Below are positions 17,666 to 26,147 of a DNA stretch of 64,000 nt, in pieces. The stretch lies in contig CACIRJ010000005.1 of assembly GCA_902588975.1 (NCBI GenBank), positions 1-64,000 of the forward strand. Reading direction: 5' to 3'. This DNA comes from an uncultured Pelagibacteraceae bacterium. GTDB taxonomy: Bacteria; Pseudomonadota; Alphaproteobacteria; Pelagibacterales; Pelagibacteraceae. Made by a program: the position numbers and the translations under genes. Under the pieces are notes generated by a model that was not told where the DNA came from, did not search any database, and saw only the letters and a program-made list of their open reading frames with translations. Numbering within the stretch: the first letter of the stretch is position 1; each line of letters opens with the position of its first letter.

Positions 17666-18874
17666 ATGATCAATAAAATAAATAAAAGTATTCTAATTTT
17701 TTCTGTATTTGCCTTTGGCTTTTTTATATCAAATTTACTGAGATCAATTACCGCAACATTAACACCTGCTCTTTCAACTGAATTCAATTTAAGTGCCGCA
17801 AATCTTGGACTTTTAGCTGGAGGATATTTTCTAGGGTTTTCGCTCATGCAAATTCCTACTGGTATGTTATTAGATAGATTTGGCCCAAAAAAAGTTATCG
17901 GATATTTATTAATCATTGCTCTTATTGGAACTATTTCATTCGCTTTTGCTAAAAGTTTTGCAGGTTTATTAATTTCTAGAGTTTTCATTGGTGTAGGTGT
18001 TGCCGCTTGTTTAATGGGCCCTTTAACTGGTTACAGAGTATGGTTTGAAGAAAAGTATCAACAACGTGCAAATTCTTGGATGTTGATGGTTGCAAATTTT
18101 GGATTTGTTGCATCAACTCTACCAGTTCAAATTTTATTACCAATAATTGGTTGGAGATCTATTTTTTTAATTATAGCCTCTTTAATTTTAATAAGCATAA
18201 TATTAATATCAATTTTAATACCTTCATGGGAAACCAAAAGAGATGAAGATCAAAAAAATAATCTTCAAAGTCTTTCTTACATATGGAAAAATAAATTCTT
18301 TATAAGCTTAGTACCGCTTGCATTTTTTAATTATGGAGGCGTTCAAGCAATACAAACATTGTGGGCTGGCCCATGGATGCTAAATGTAACAGGTTATGAT
18401 GCAATACAAAGCGCGACAGGTTTATTTTGGATAAATGTAACAATGCTTTTTTCTTTCTTAATATGGGGATATTTTTTGCCAAAACTATCTTCCAAGGGAA
18501 TTGACAGTATGAAAATTGTAAAATTTACCCTTCCTGTAAGCTATATAATTTTATTTTTAATAATCATAATGGGAGACAAAGCTGGTGCAACCATGTTCAC
18601 TCTTTATATTTTATCATCAATAGTAATTTCTTTAACCCAACCAGCAATAGCATTAAATTTTCCTACTAAACTAGCAGGAAAATCTTTAACTTCATTCAAT
18701 GTATTTTTATTTTCTGGTACTTTTTTTGTACAGTGGATAATTGGTTTAATAATAGATTTTTCCACAAATTTAGGTGCTACTATTACAATGAGCTATCAAA
18801 TTTCTTTTTCAATTTTTTTATTTTTATGCATTTTAAGTTACTTATTTTTTTTAATATTAAATAAAAATGAATAA
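17666..18874 (+). CDS. Major facilitator superfamily transporter
   Basis: Inner-membrane carrier of 402 residues with about 12 hydrophobic helices. The loop between helices 2 and 3 carries the MFS signature as MLLDRFGPKKVIG. Substrate and direction cannot be deduced. It diverges from the gamma-glutamyltransferase gene with only 30 bases between starts, so the promoters must lie partly inside the two genes. Its end overlaps the next transporter gene by eight bases. The antisense frame at 17632-17988 is a shadow of this gene. Confidence 0.88.
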   Translation: MINKINKSILIFSVFAFGFFISNLLRSITATLTPALSTEFNLSAANLGLLAGGYFLGFSLMQIPTGMLLDRFGPKKVIGYLLIIALIGTISFAFAKSFAGLLISRVFIGVGVAACLMGPLTGYRVWFEEKYQQRANSWMLMVANFGFVASTLPVQILLPIIGWRSIFLIIASLILISIILISILIPSWETKRDEDQKNNLQSLSYIWKNKFFISLVPLAFFNYGGVQAIQTLWAGPWMLNVTGYDAIQSATGLFWINVTMLFSFLIWGYFLPKLSSKGIDSMKIVKFTLPVSYIILFLIIIMGDKAGATMFTLYILSSIVISLTQPAIALNFPTKLAGKSLTSFNVFLFSGTFFVQWIIGLIIDFSTNLGATITMSYQISFSIFLFLCILSYLFFLILNKNE

Positions 18875-19769
18875 AAATTTTATTGGATATTTTTTATTAT
18901 TGTTTCAGCCACTTTTTATGGCTAGTAACTTAATTGTAGCAAGGGGTGGTGTTGATGATGTTCCTCCTATATCTTTATCTTTTTGGAGATGGTTTATTTT
19001 TTTCATTATTTTATTTGTACTAAATTATAAGTATTTAGTTGAAAATTTTCAGACTATTAAAAAAGAGAGTAAAAGAAGTTTTTTTCTAGGTTTGATGGGA
19101 TGTGGTGTTTGTGGAATATTTCCATATATGGCTGGTTCATCTACAACCATTGTTAATATGGGAATTCTTTATACTTCTTCACCAATATTTATAATTTTAA
19201 TCTCATATTTTCTTTTTAAAGATAAGATAAATATTTTTCAATTTATTGGCTTACTTTTTTGTCTAGTTGGAGTGTTTGCTGTAATTTTAAAGGGCGATAT
19301 CAATTTACTTCTTGAATTGAAATTTGCTTCTGGAGATTTTTGGATGTTAGGAGCAGCATTAGGCTGGGCGATTTACACAGTAATGCTTTTTCAATGGAAT
19401 TCAGAACTTAATTTTTTTCCAAGACTAACAATTATATCTTTCTTTGGTTTTTTATCTATTTTGCCTTTTTATTTTATAGAGCATATTTATTTTGAAAAAA
19501 CTTTATTTAATGAAGAATTTTATTATTGGATTTTGTTTGCAGCAATTTCTCCAGGTATAATTGCTTTCTCATTATACACATTAACTATTAAATATTTAGG
19601 ACCATCAACAACTGGTTTTACACTATACCTCTATACAATTTATGGAGCTTTTTATGGAATAATATTTTTTTCTGAGATTTTGGAAAATTATCATTTAATA
19701 GGTACCATATTTGTATTTTTTGGTATTTATTTGGTAAGAAGAAAAAGTAAAAATGAAATTAAAGCCTAA
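18867..19769 (+). CDS. EamA/DMT-family transporter
   Basis: Drug/metabolite transporter superfamily protein, 300 residues, about 10 membrane helices in two EamA repeats (roughly residues 5-140 and 155-295). Family members export or import small metabolites and amino acids; nothing in the sequence indicates the substrate. It overlaps the MFS gene by eight bases and the hydrolase gene by 17, so these three genes are likely co-transcribed. The pore-facing small-residue stretch AALGWAIYTV at the start of the second repeat is typical of the family. Confidence 0.88.
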   Translation: MNKNFIGYFLLLFQPLFMASNLIVARGGVDDVPPISLSFWRWFIFFIILFVLNYKYLVENFQTIKKESKRSFFLGLMGCGVCGIFPYMAGSSTTIVNMGILYTSSPIFIILISYFLFKDKINIFQFIGLLFCLVGVFAVILKGDINLLLELKFASGDFWMLGAALGWAIYTVMLFQWNSELNFFPRLTIISFFGFLSILPFYFIEHIYFEKTLFNEEFYYWILFAAISPGIIAFSLYTLTIKYLGPSTTGFTLYLYTIYGAFYGIIFFSEILENYHLIGTIFVFFGIYLVRRKSKNEIKA

Positions 19770-20565
19770 AATGTTATTTGCAAAAATTCTGTTTTATATT
19801 TTTATTATTTATTTTGGAGTTTCTTTAATAGTTTATTTTTATCAAAGAAAATTATTATACCATCCTGGTGAAAATAATTATTTAGATGAGGGACCTTTAT
19901 CTCACAAAATCGAAAAAGTAAGTATTCAATCTGATAATGATCTAGTTGGATGGTATTACAAAAAAAATAATAACTTTAAAACCTTACTTTTTTTTCACGG
20001 AAATGCTGGAAAATTAGATAATAGAATTTATAAACTTAATGAGTTTGCAGATTTAGATTTAAACTATTTAATTTTTGCATATAGAGGCTTTAGTGGAAAC
20101 AAAGGCAAACCAACAGAAATTGGACTTTATAAAGATGCAATTAAAGCCAAAGAATGGCTTAATCAAAACAATATAGAAGATAAAGATATTGTTCTCTATG
20201 GAGAGTCTCTTGGTACTGCTGTAGCAATAGAGACCGCAAGTAACAATTTATTTGCAGGTATAATATTAGAGTCCCCTTTTACATCCATGGAGATTCTGGC
20301 GCAAAAATATTACCCATATCTTCCTGCAAAAATTATTTTAAAAGATAAATACAAATCTATTGAAAAAATTAACAAAATAAAGTTTCCTATGCATGTGATG
20401 CATGGGAAAAAGGATAATATTGTACCATTTTATATGGGTGAAGAAATATTTAATAAATATGTTGGTGTTAAGTCAAATTATTTTAATGACAACGACGACC
20501 ATATGATGGAATTTAATAAAAATTTAATTCAATCAATCGACAATTTTATAAAAAGTTTAAATTAA
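19753..20565 (+). CDS. Membrane-anchored alpha/beta hydrolase (Bem46/ABHD13-like)
   Basis: Serine hydrolase of 270 residues with an N-terminal membrane anchor (about residues 8-28). The nucleophile elbow is YGESLGTA (GxSxG), the likely Asp lies in HGKKDNIVPF and the His in DDHMMEF. An FFHGNAG oxyanion-type motif precedes them. This layout matches the Bem46/ABHD13 group, whose bacterial function is poorly known. The ORF overlaps the transporter gene by 17 bases; an internal Met at residue 7 (19771) would remove the overlap, so the start is uncertain. The catalytic domain would face the periplasm or the cytoplasm depending on anchor orientation. Confidence 0.82.
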   Translation: MKLKPKMLFAKILFYIFIIYFGVSLIVYFYQRKLLYHPGENNYLDEGPLSHKIEKVSIQSDNDLVGWYYKKNNNFKTLLFFHGNAGKLDNRIYKLNEFADLDLNYLIFAYRGFSGNKGKPTEIGLYKDAIKAKEWLNQNNIEDKDIVLYGESLGTAVAIETASNNLFAGIILESPFTSMEILAQKYYPYLPAKIILKDKYKSIEKINKIKFPMHVMHGKKDNIVPFYMGEEIFNKYVGVKSNYFNDNDDHMMEFNKNLIQSIDNFIKSLN

Positions 20566-20613
20566 GACATAATTTAAACAAATCCACATCACTTTTAAAT
20601 TCTAATTTTAGAT

Positions 20614-21177
20614 ATGTTTAAATTCCTTTTATTACTTTTTTTATTAATATTGCCAACAAAACTTAGTTCAGAAATAAATAATGATTACTATGATAACAAT
20701 TATTTTCATATTGGAAAAATGAACTCTTACAATAGTGAGTTCATTCTATATTTTAAAACACGGAAGAAAGCTATTTTAGCAAAGGGAGAATTTTCTAATT
20801 ATATTAATGATTTTCCACAGGACTTATACTTATATGATAAAAATTTAAATAAAGATTACCCTTTAATTTCGTATGACTGGTTTCCAAAAAAAGTTAAAAA
20901 AATATCAAAAAAATATAATTACCCGCTTTTCCCAGAGGATTTTGCTTACTATTTATTAAATGACAACAACACTTTAATTTTGATAAGTGCAAAAAAAAAT
21001 TTTAATGAAAATTTAAAATATGACATAAAAAATAATAAGTTAGAAATTGCTAAGACTTCTGGCAAATTAAATTTTATAATCTCTTCTTATGCTGAAAACT
21101 GTGGTTATAAATCTCTAAAAAATAATTTTGAGTGCAATATCTATAAACCTTTAATTTCTAAAAATTTGCTTAATTAA
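20614..21177 (+). CDS. Hypothetical protein with signal peptide
   Basis: Unrecognised protein of 187 residues. A hydrophobic N-terminus (about residues 2-18, ending near KLSSE) looks like a Sec signal peptide, so the mature protein is probably periplasmic. The rest is rich in Asn, Lys, Tyr and Asp, with two Cys close to the C-terminus (ENCGYKS and FECNIY) that may form a disulfide. No known domain is seen; a loose similarity to invasion-associated-locus-B-like periplasmic proteins is only a guess. It follows the hydrolase gene by 48 bases and overlaps the end of ftsY, on the opposite strand, by eight bases. Confidence 0.6.
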   Translation: MFKFLLLLFLLILPTKLSSEINNDYYDNNYFHIGKMNSYNSEFILYFKTRKKAILAKGEFSNYINDFPQDLYLYDKNLNKDYPLISYDWFPKKVKKISKKYNYPLFPEDFAYYLLNDNNTLILISAKKNFNENLKYDIKNNKLEIAKTSGKLNFIISSYAENCGYKSLKNNFECNIYKPLISKNLLN

Positions 21178-22087
21178 CTTGGGTAAAAGCATTTGCAAAC
21201 TTTTCAGCTTCAAATATTTGTAAGTCATCCTCTTTTTCTCCAAGCCCGAGACCAACAATAGGTACTTTATATTTCTTTGAAATCGCAATCAATATCCCAC
21301 CTTTTGCAGTTCCATCAAGTTTTGTCATTATGATACCTGTGATTGGAAGTAATTTGTTAAATTCTTCGAGTTGATTAATTATATTTTGTCCCGATGTTGC
21401 ATCTAAAACTAAAATAACCTCGTGAGGCGCTGTTTCATCACTTTTTTTAATTACATTTCCTATTTTTTTTAATTCATCCATTAAATTCTTTTTATTTTGT
21501 AATCTTCCTGCCGTGTCTACTATTACTTGATCTATATTTTGACTTTTAGCTATTTCCATTGCTTTAAAAGCAACTGAAGCCGGATCTGAACCAGGATCTG
21601 ATTTTACAATTTTAGCATCAACCCTGTTAGCCCATTCTTCTAATTGATCAATAGCAGCCGCTCTAAATGTATCGCATGCTGAAAAAAGAACTTTATTATT
21701 ATTTTGTATAAATATTTTTCCTAATTTTCCAATAGTAGTTGTCTTACCAACTCCATTAACACCTGAAACTAATATTATATTTGTCTTTTCTTTTTTTAAA
21801 AAAAAATCTTTCTTTTCTAAGGGTGTCATTAGTTCTAAAATATAATTATTAAGTATTTCGAAAACTTCCTTGATTGGATCATTTTTAGGATCAATCTTTT
21901 TTTGAGCAATTATAGATTTTATCTCTGATGCTGCATCTATGCCCACATCTGAGCTGATCAAGAATTCTTCTATTTTATCAAGAGTTGCATCGTCAATTTC
22001 TTTCTTAACTATTATTTCTTTAAGGCCTGATGCTATATTGCTTGCACTTCTTTTAAATCCGATTTTAAATTTTTCAAAAATACCCAT
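21170..22087 (-). CDS. ftsY: Signal recognition particle receptor FtsY
   Basis: SRP receptor GTPase, 305 residues, which docks Ffh-ribosome complexes at the inner membrane for co-translational insertion. It has an N domain (about residues 1-95) and a G domain with GVNGVGKTTTIGKL, the DTAGRLQ motif and TKLDGTAKGG. The acidic A domain of E. coli FtsY (497 residues) is missing, as is common in alphaproteobacteria, so membrane binding would rely on the N-terminal basic helix. Its start overlaps the dapF stop by one base. ffh lies divergently less than 1 kb away. Confidence 0.95.
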   Translation of the reverse strand: MGIFEKFKIGFKRSASNIASGLKEIIVKKEIDDATLDKIEEFLISSDVGIDAASEIKSIIAQKKIDPKNDPIKEVFEILNNYILELMTPLEKKDFFLKKEKTNIILVSGVNGVGKTTTIGKLGKIFIQNNNKVLFSACDTFRAAAIDQLEEWANRVDAKIVKSDPGSDPASVAFKAMEIAKSQNIDQVIVDTAGRLQNKKNLMDELKKIGNVIKKSDETAPHEVILVLDATSGQNIINQLEEFNKLLPITGIIMTKLDGTAKGGILIAISKKYKVPIVGLGLGEKEDDLQIFEAEKFANAFTQVN

Positions 22088-22911
22088 TATATTTTGATAT
22101 TAATCTTTTCAATTTCAGATACAGGACCTCTCATTTTTATATTTAATTCATTATCAATTTGAATATTTAAAATTCCTGTCGAAAATTCTATTTTTGAATT
22201 ACTGTTTTGTAGTTGATTTAAATTAGCTGCGACTGCTGTTGCACATGCTGCAGTCCCGCAAGCTTTTGTTAAACCTGCACCCCTCTCCCAAACTTTAATT
22301 TTGTAATGTTGTTCACTAATTTTCTGAGCTATTGTGACATTGCATTTCTCAGGGAAAACTTCATGATTTTCTATTAATGGTCCATATTTTTTTAAATTTA
22401 TTTTTTCTATATCCTCGCAAAAATATACGATATGAGGGTTTCCAACATTCACTGCAATACCACCATTCATTTTATTTCCGTCAATATCAATCATACCAAG
22501 TGATAGATTTTTAGTATCAAGATTTTTACTTAAAGGAATTTTGTTCCACTCTAAATTTGGAGTTCCAATTATCGTTTCAACATCTTTATCATTAAGAACT
22601 TTAGATTTTAATATCTTTGAGGATACCGAAATTTCAATTTCTTTTTTATTTTTTTCAATACTTAGTAAATAAGCAACACATCTAGTTCCATTTCCACATG
22701 CATCTGAGCGGCTTCCATCCGAGTTAAAAAAAGCAACATCAGCATCAGCTTTTTGACTTTTGTTTATGTAGATCAACTGATCGCACCCTATGAAATCTCT
22801 GTCACAAATTTTTAAGATTTGGTCATTTGATAAGTTTAAACTATTTATTCTCTGATCAATAATAACAAAGTCGTTACCCAATCCGTCCATTTTAAATGCT
22901 TCAAATTCCAT
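22087..22911 (-). CDS. dapF: Diaminopimelate epimerase
   Basis: Cytoplasmic epimerase of 274 residues that converts LL- to meso-diaminopimelate for lysine and peptidoglycan synthesis. Both catalytic Cys are visible in DACGNGTRC and KACGTAACA, in the N- and C-terminal halves of the two-fold fold. It is first in a two-gene minus-strand unit with ftsY (one-base overlap). In many alphaproteobacteria a tRNA methylthiotransferase gene (mtaB) lies between these two, but not here. The upstream region is shared with the divergent ffh leader. Confidence 0.95.
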   Translation of the reverse strand: MEFEAFKMDGLGNDFVIIDQRINSLNLSNDQILKICDRDFIGCDQLIYINKSQKADADVAFFNSDGSRSDACGNGTRCVAYLLSIEKNKKEIEISVSSKILKSKVLNDKDVETIIGTPNLEWNKIPLSKNLDTKNLSLGMIDIDGNKMNGGIAVNVGNPHIVYFCEDIEKINLKKYGPLIENHEVFPEKCNVTIAQKISEQHYKIKVWERGAGLTKACGTAACATAVAANLNQLQNSNSKIEFSTGILNIQIDNELNIKMRGPVSEIEKINIKI

Positions 22912-22931
22912 ATAAATAATACTTAACTTAT

Positions 22932-22960
22932 TTATTGACTTTTTGAACCTCTAATATAAT
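22932..22960 (+). promoter_or_regulatory. Candidate promoter for ffh leader and operon
   Basis: A perfect -10 hexamer TATAAT at 22955-22960. The -35 is ambiguous: TTGACT at 22935-22940 has a short 14-base spacer, while TTATTG at 22932-22937 has a 17-base spacer. Transcription would begin near 22966, exactly where the structured leader begins. Confidence 0.55.
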
Positions 22961-22965
22961 TTACG

Positions 22966-23070
22966 CGCACTTCCGCAAAATACAGCAATTTGCGGTGTCT
23001 TTGGAAACAAAGAGATCGACACCAGTCAGCGAGGGTTCGCCCACTGGTGCGATACTTGCTGTGCGAAATT
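22966..23070 (+). promoter_or_regulatory. Structured leader RNA of ffh (ffh cis-regulatory RNA candidate)
   Basis: A GC-rich island of about 105 bases ending directly at the ffh ATG. Readable helices: closing stem CGCAC (22966-22970) with GTGCG (23061-23065); hairpin CCGCAAA (22973-22979) with TTTGCGG (22989-22995); CTTTG/CAAAG (22999-23012) with a GAAA loop; ACCAGT/ACTGGT (23021-23026, 23043-23048) enclosing GGG-TTCG-CCC. The loop TACAGCAA (22981-22988) can pair with TTGCTGTG (23056-23063) next to the start codon. No Shine-Dalgarno and no SRP RNA GGAAGGAAGC motif are present. A candidate structured RNA before the SRP protein gene has been published for Ca. P. ubique; this appears to be that element. 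Confidence 0.8.
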
Positions 23071-24429
23071 ATGTTTGAAAATTTAACTAATAAATTTGAA
23101 GAAATTTTTTCTTCATTAAAAAAAGCTCCTTCTCTTGATGAAAAGCAAGTTGATGAGGGTTTAAAAAGTATAAGGTTGGCTTTATTAGAAGCCGATGTTT
23201 CTTTAGACGTAGTTAAGGAGTTTATTAGTAGAGTTAAGCCCAAAGCGCTAGGTCAGGAAATTATAAGGTCAACTTCTCCCGGAGATATGGTTGTAAAAAT
23301 CGTTTATGACGAAATAACATCTTTTTTAGGTGATAAGAATTCTGAAATTACCCTTAATGCTGTCCCTCCAGTTCCAATCATGTTAGTTGGATTGCAAGGT
23401 TCAGGAAAAACCACAACAACCTCAAAATTAGCAAAATTTTTAGAAAAAAATAATAAGAAAAAAGTAATGATGGCTAGTTTAGACGTTTACAGACCTGCCG
23501 CGCAACAGCAATTGAGACTTTTGGGTGAACAAAATAATATTGAAACTTTGCCAATTATAGAGGGCCAGCTTCCAGCTGATATTTGTAGAAGAGCTTTAAG
23601 TGCTGCAAATTTAAATGGTTGTGAAGTAGTTTTATTTGATACCGCTGGAAGAACACAAATAGATTTTCAAATGATGAATGAAATTAAACAAATTGAAACT
23701 ATTATTAATCCTGCAGAAACTATACTAGTAGCAGATTCTCTAACAGGTCAAGTTGCTGCTAATGTAGCCAAGGAATTTAAAAATACAGTAAATTTGAGCG
23801 GTATTATACTTACAAGAGCAGATGGAGATGGAAGAGGTGGAGCAGCATTGAGTATGAAATATGTTGCTGAAGTACCCATAAAGTTTCTTGGTGTTGGAGA
23901 AAAAATTGAGAATTTTGAAGTTTTCCATCCTGATCGAATTGCAAATAGAATTTTGGGAATGGGAGATATCGTTTCCTTAGTTGAAAAAGCTTCAGAAGAT
24001 TTAGATCAAGAAAATTTAAAGAAAACAGAAGAGAAACTTAAAAAAGGTCAATTCTCGATGGAAGATTATCTTTCTCAATTACGTCAAATGAAAAAGATGG
24101 GTGGAATAGAAGGCATAATGTCATTTCTCCCTGGAGTTTCAAAAATTAAATCACAAATGGATCAATCAGGAATAGATGAAAAAATTATAACTCAAAATGA
24201 AGCTGTTATTTTATCAATGACAAAGCAAGAAAGAGAAAATCCTAAAATTATAAATGGATCAAGAAAAAAAAGAATTGCTAATGGCTCAGGTACAGACATT
24301 GCCACTATCAATAAGTTGTTAAAACAATTTAAGATGATGTCAGAAATGATGAAAAAAATGTCTAAAGGAAACATGAAAGGAATGGCGGATAAAGGGATCC
24401 CGCCTGAACTATTTAATCAATTAAAATAA
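23071..24429 (+). CDS. ffh: Signal recognition particle protein Ffh
   Basis: SRP GTPase of 452 residues that binds signal sequences and SRP RNA. N domain, then a G domain with GLQGSGKTTTTSKL, DTAGRTQ and TRADGDGRGG, then a methionine-rich M domain (about residues 300-452) with MKKMGGIEGIMSFLPG and several KMM-type runs. The start is placed at the ATG at 23071 (MFENLTNKF), the normal family start; the open frame extends 27 codons further upstream through the structured leader but that stretch is RNA, not protein. It heads an operon with rpsP, trmD and rplS and then leuCDB. Confidence 0.95.
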   Translation: MFENLTNKFEEIFSSLKKAPSLDEKQVDEGLKSIRLALLEADVSLDVVKEFISRVKPKALGQEIIRSTSPGDMVVKIVYDEITSFLGDKNSEITLNAVPPVPIMLVGLQGSGKTTTTSKLAKFLEKNNKKKVMMASLDVYRPAAQQQLRLLGEQNNIETLPIIEGQLPADICRRALSAANLNGCEVVLFDTAGRTQIDFQMMNEIKQIETIINPAETILVADSLTGQVAANVAKEFKNTVNLSGIILTRADGDGRGGAALSMKYVAEVPIKFLGVGEKIENFEVFHPDRIANRILGMGDIVSLVEKASEDLDQENLKKTEEKLKKGQFSMEDYLSQLRQMKKMGGIEGIMSFLPGVSKIKSQMDQSGIDEKIITQNEAVILSMTKQERENPKIINGSRKKRIANGSGTDIATINKLLKQFKMMSEMMKKMSKGNMKGMADKGIPPELFNQLK

Positions 24430-24443
24430 AGGAGATATAAGTA

Positions 24444-24860
24444 ATGTTAAAAATGAGACTATCAATGGGAGGTACTAAAAAAAGGCCAGTATATAAAATT
24501 GTTGTGGCTGATAGTAGATTTCCAAGAGACGGAAGGTTTATAGAAAAATTAGGTTTTTATAATCCGTTATTACCGAAGGATAAAAAGGAAAGAATTGGCT
24601 TAGATTCCGAGCGAATTAAATATTGGTTAGGTCAAGGAGCTCAGCCAACAACAAGAGTTGCAAGGTTATTGGGAGAAAACGATATAATGCCAATGCCTGA
24701 AAAAGGAAACAATCCTCAAAAAGCAATTCCTAAAAAAGATAGAAAAAAAGCTGACGATGGTGGAGAAGCGAAACCAGAAGGAGATGCATCTAAACCAGCA
24801 GAAGCACCTAAGGAAGAAGCTAAACCAGCAGAAGCACCTAAGGAAGAAGAAAAAAAATAA
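24444..24860 (+). CDS. rpsP: 30S ribosomal protein S16 with low-complexity C-terminal tail
   Basis: S16 of the small ribosomal subunit. The conserved core (about residues 1-80, beginning [20 protein letters not shown]) is followed by about 58 residues rich in Lys, Glu, Pro and Ala. The tail includes a ten-residue sequence repeated twice ([10 protein letters not shown]-type), encoded by a 30-base tandem repeat. Long tails on S16 occur in other alphaproteobacteria. GGAG ribosome site upstream. The stop and the trmD start overlap in TAATG. The usual next gene, rimM (16S processing factor that binds S19), is absent here. Confidence 0.95.
   Translation: MLKMRLSMGGTKKRPVYKIVVADSRFPRDGRFIEKLGFYNPLLPKDKKERIGLDSERIKYWLGQGAQPTTRVARLLGENDIMPMPEKGNNPQKAIPKKDRKKADDGGEAKPEGDASKPAEAPKEEAKPAEAPKEEEKK
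24791..24850 (+). repeat. 30-bp tandem repeat (two copies) inside rpsP
   Basis: Two adjacent 30-base units (24791-24820 and 24821-24850) differing at the last base, each encoding the decapeptide KPAEAPKEE plus Ala or Glu in the S16 tail. It is likely to vary in copy number by slippage. Confidence 0.9.
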
Positions 24861-25555
24861 TGTTAGAAGCTCGTATATTCACACTCTATCCAGATTTTTT
24901 TCCAGGCTATTTAGGCCAAGGTATTTTTGGTAAAGCACTATCAGAGAATAAATGGAAAATAGATACTGTGGATATAAGAGAGTATGCATTTGATAAGCAT
25001 AAAACTGTTGATGACACTCCTTATGGAGGAGGTGAAGGTATGTTAATGAAAGCAGATGTATTAGCAAAATCAATAGATAAGAATGTTAAAGATGGCGAAA
25101 AGATTATTTATCTAAGTCCAAAGGGTAAGTTGTTCAATCATCAATTAGCAAAACAACTATCTCAAGAAAAAACAATAAATATAATTTGTGGACACTTTGA
25201 AGGAGTTGATGAAAGATTGTTAAAAACAAGAAATATTGAGGAAGTAAGTATAGGAGACTTTGTTTTATCTGGAGGTGAAGGAGCTTCGTTTGTAATTCTT
25301 GATGCAATTTTAAGATTTATTCCTGGTATTCTTGGTAATACAAATTCAGCTAAAGAAGAAAGTTTTGAAAACGGACTTTTAGAGTATCCTCAATTTACAA
25401 AACCTCAAATATGGGAGGAAAAAAGTGTTCCAGATGTGCTATTATCAGGCGATCACGCCAAAATTAAAGACTGGCGTTTATCTCAATCTGAGGCTATAAC
25501 ACGCGACCGAAGACCGGATTTGTGGCAATTATATAAAAAGACTAAAGAGAATTAA
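24860..25555 (+). CDS. trmD: tRNA (guanine-N1-)-methyltransferase TrmD
   Basis: SPOUT-family enzyme of 231 residues that methylates G37 of tRNAs using S-adenosylmethionine and prevents +1 frameshifting. The knot region is visible in [13 protein letters not shown] and [11 protein letters not shown], and a C-terminal domain contains RDRRPDL. It begins within the rpsP stop codon, so it is translationally coupled, and ends one base before rplS. It is normally preceded by rimM in the rpsP-rimM-trmD-rplS operon. Confidence 0.95.
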   Translation: MLEARIFTLYPDFFPGYLGQGIFGKALSENKWKIDTVDIREYAFDKHKTVDDTPYGGGEGMLMKADVLAKSIDKNVKDGEKIIYLSPKGKLFNHQLAKQLSQEKTINIICGHFEGVDERLLKTRNIEEVSIGDFVLSGGEGASFVILDAILRFIPGILGNTNSAKEESFENGLLEYPQFTKPQIWEEKSVPDVLLSGDHAKIKDWRLSQSEAITRDRRPDLWQLYKKTKEN

Positions 25556-25556
25556 A

Positions 25557-26138
25557 ATGAAGACAATTGAAGAAATTAATCAATCTAAAGTAAAAAAAAT
25601 TATTTCTGAGAGAAAGCATCCAGAATTTTTCCCAGGCGATATTGTTAAAGTAGGAGTTAGAATAACTGAAGGAAAAAGAGATCGTATTCAATATTTTGAA
25701 GGTGTGTGCATTGCAAAAAAAAATAGAGATATCAATTCTTCTTTTACTGTAAGAAAAATTTCTTTTGGTGAGGGTGTGGAAAGAACATTTGCTCTATATA
25801 GTCCGATTGTAGATACAATTAAAGTTGTAAGGTCAGGAAAAGTTAGAAGAGCCAAGTTATATTATTTGAGAGATAGAACAGGTAAATCTGCAAGAATTGC
25901 AGAAAAAATTAAAAAGAAAATAGGTATAGATGTCGAAACTAAGATTCACGAAGTAACAGAAGAAAATGTTATGCCTGATACAGAGCAAAAAACAGCAGAC
26001 AGCCCACAAGATACCAATAAAGATGCTCCAAAAGTAGAAGCGAAAAAACCAGAAGATAAAAAAGAAACTAAAGAAGAAACCCCATCAGTAGAAAAAAAAA
26101 CTGATGAAAAAAAAGAAAATCCTGAAGTAAAAAAATAA
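25557..26138 (+). CDS. rplS: 50S ribosomal protein L19 with charged C-terminal extension
   Basis: L19 of the large subunit, at the 30S-50S interface. The conserved core covers about residues 1-118 ([36 protein letters not shown]). It is followed by about 75 residues dominated by Lys, Glu, Asp, Pro and Thr with no predicted fold; the usual L19 is 115-125 residues. It is separated by one base from trmD and by nine from leuC, continuing the operon into leucine biosynthesis, an arrangement shared with other alphaproteobacteria. Confidence 0.95.
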   Translation: MKTIEEINQSKVKKIISERKHPEFFPGDIVKVGVRITEGKRDRIQYFEGVCIAKKNRDINSSFTVRKISFGEGVERTFALYSPIVDTIKVVRSGKVRRAKLYYLRDRTGKSARIAEKIKKKIGIDVETKIHEVTEENVMPDTEQKTADSPQDTNKDAPKVEAKKPEDKKETKEETPSVEKKTDEKKENPEVKK

Positions 26139-26147
26139 TTTTTTACA

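Noticed and set aside
17632-17988. Antisense frame at the start of the MFS gene
   Set aside because: Opposite a clear MFS N-terminus; it has no start context and no family match.
22990-23070. 27-codon in-frame N-terminal extension of Ffh
   Set aside because: The region is a GC-rich structured leader, and all Ffh proteins begin at the equivalent of 23071.
22966-23070. 4.5S SRP RNA gene (ffs)
   Set aside because: The universal GGAAGGAAGC tetraloop/internal-loop motif is absent on both strands; the element reads directly into the ffh start and fits a cis-acting leader.
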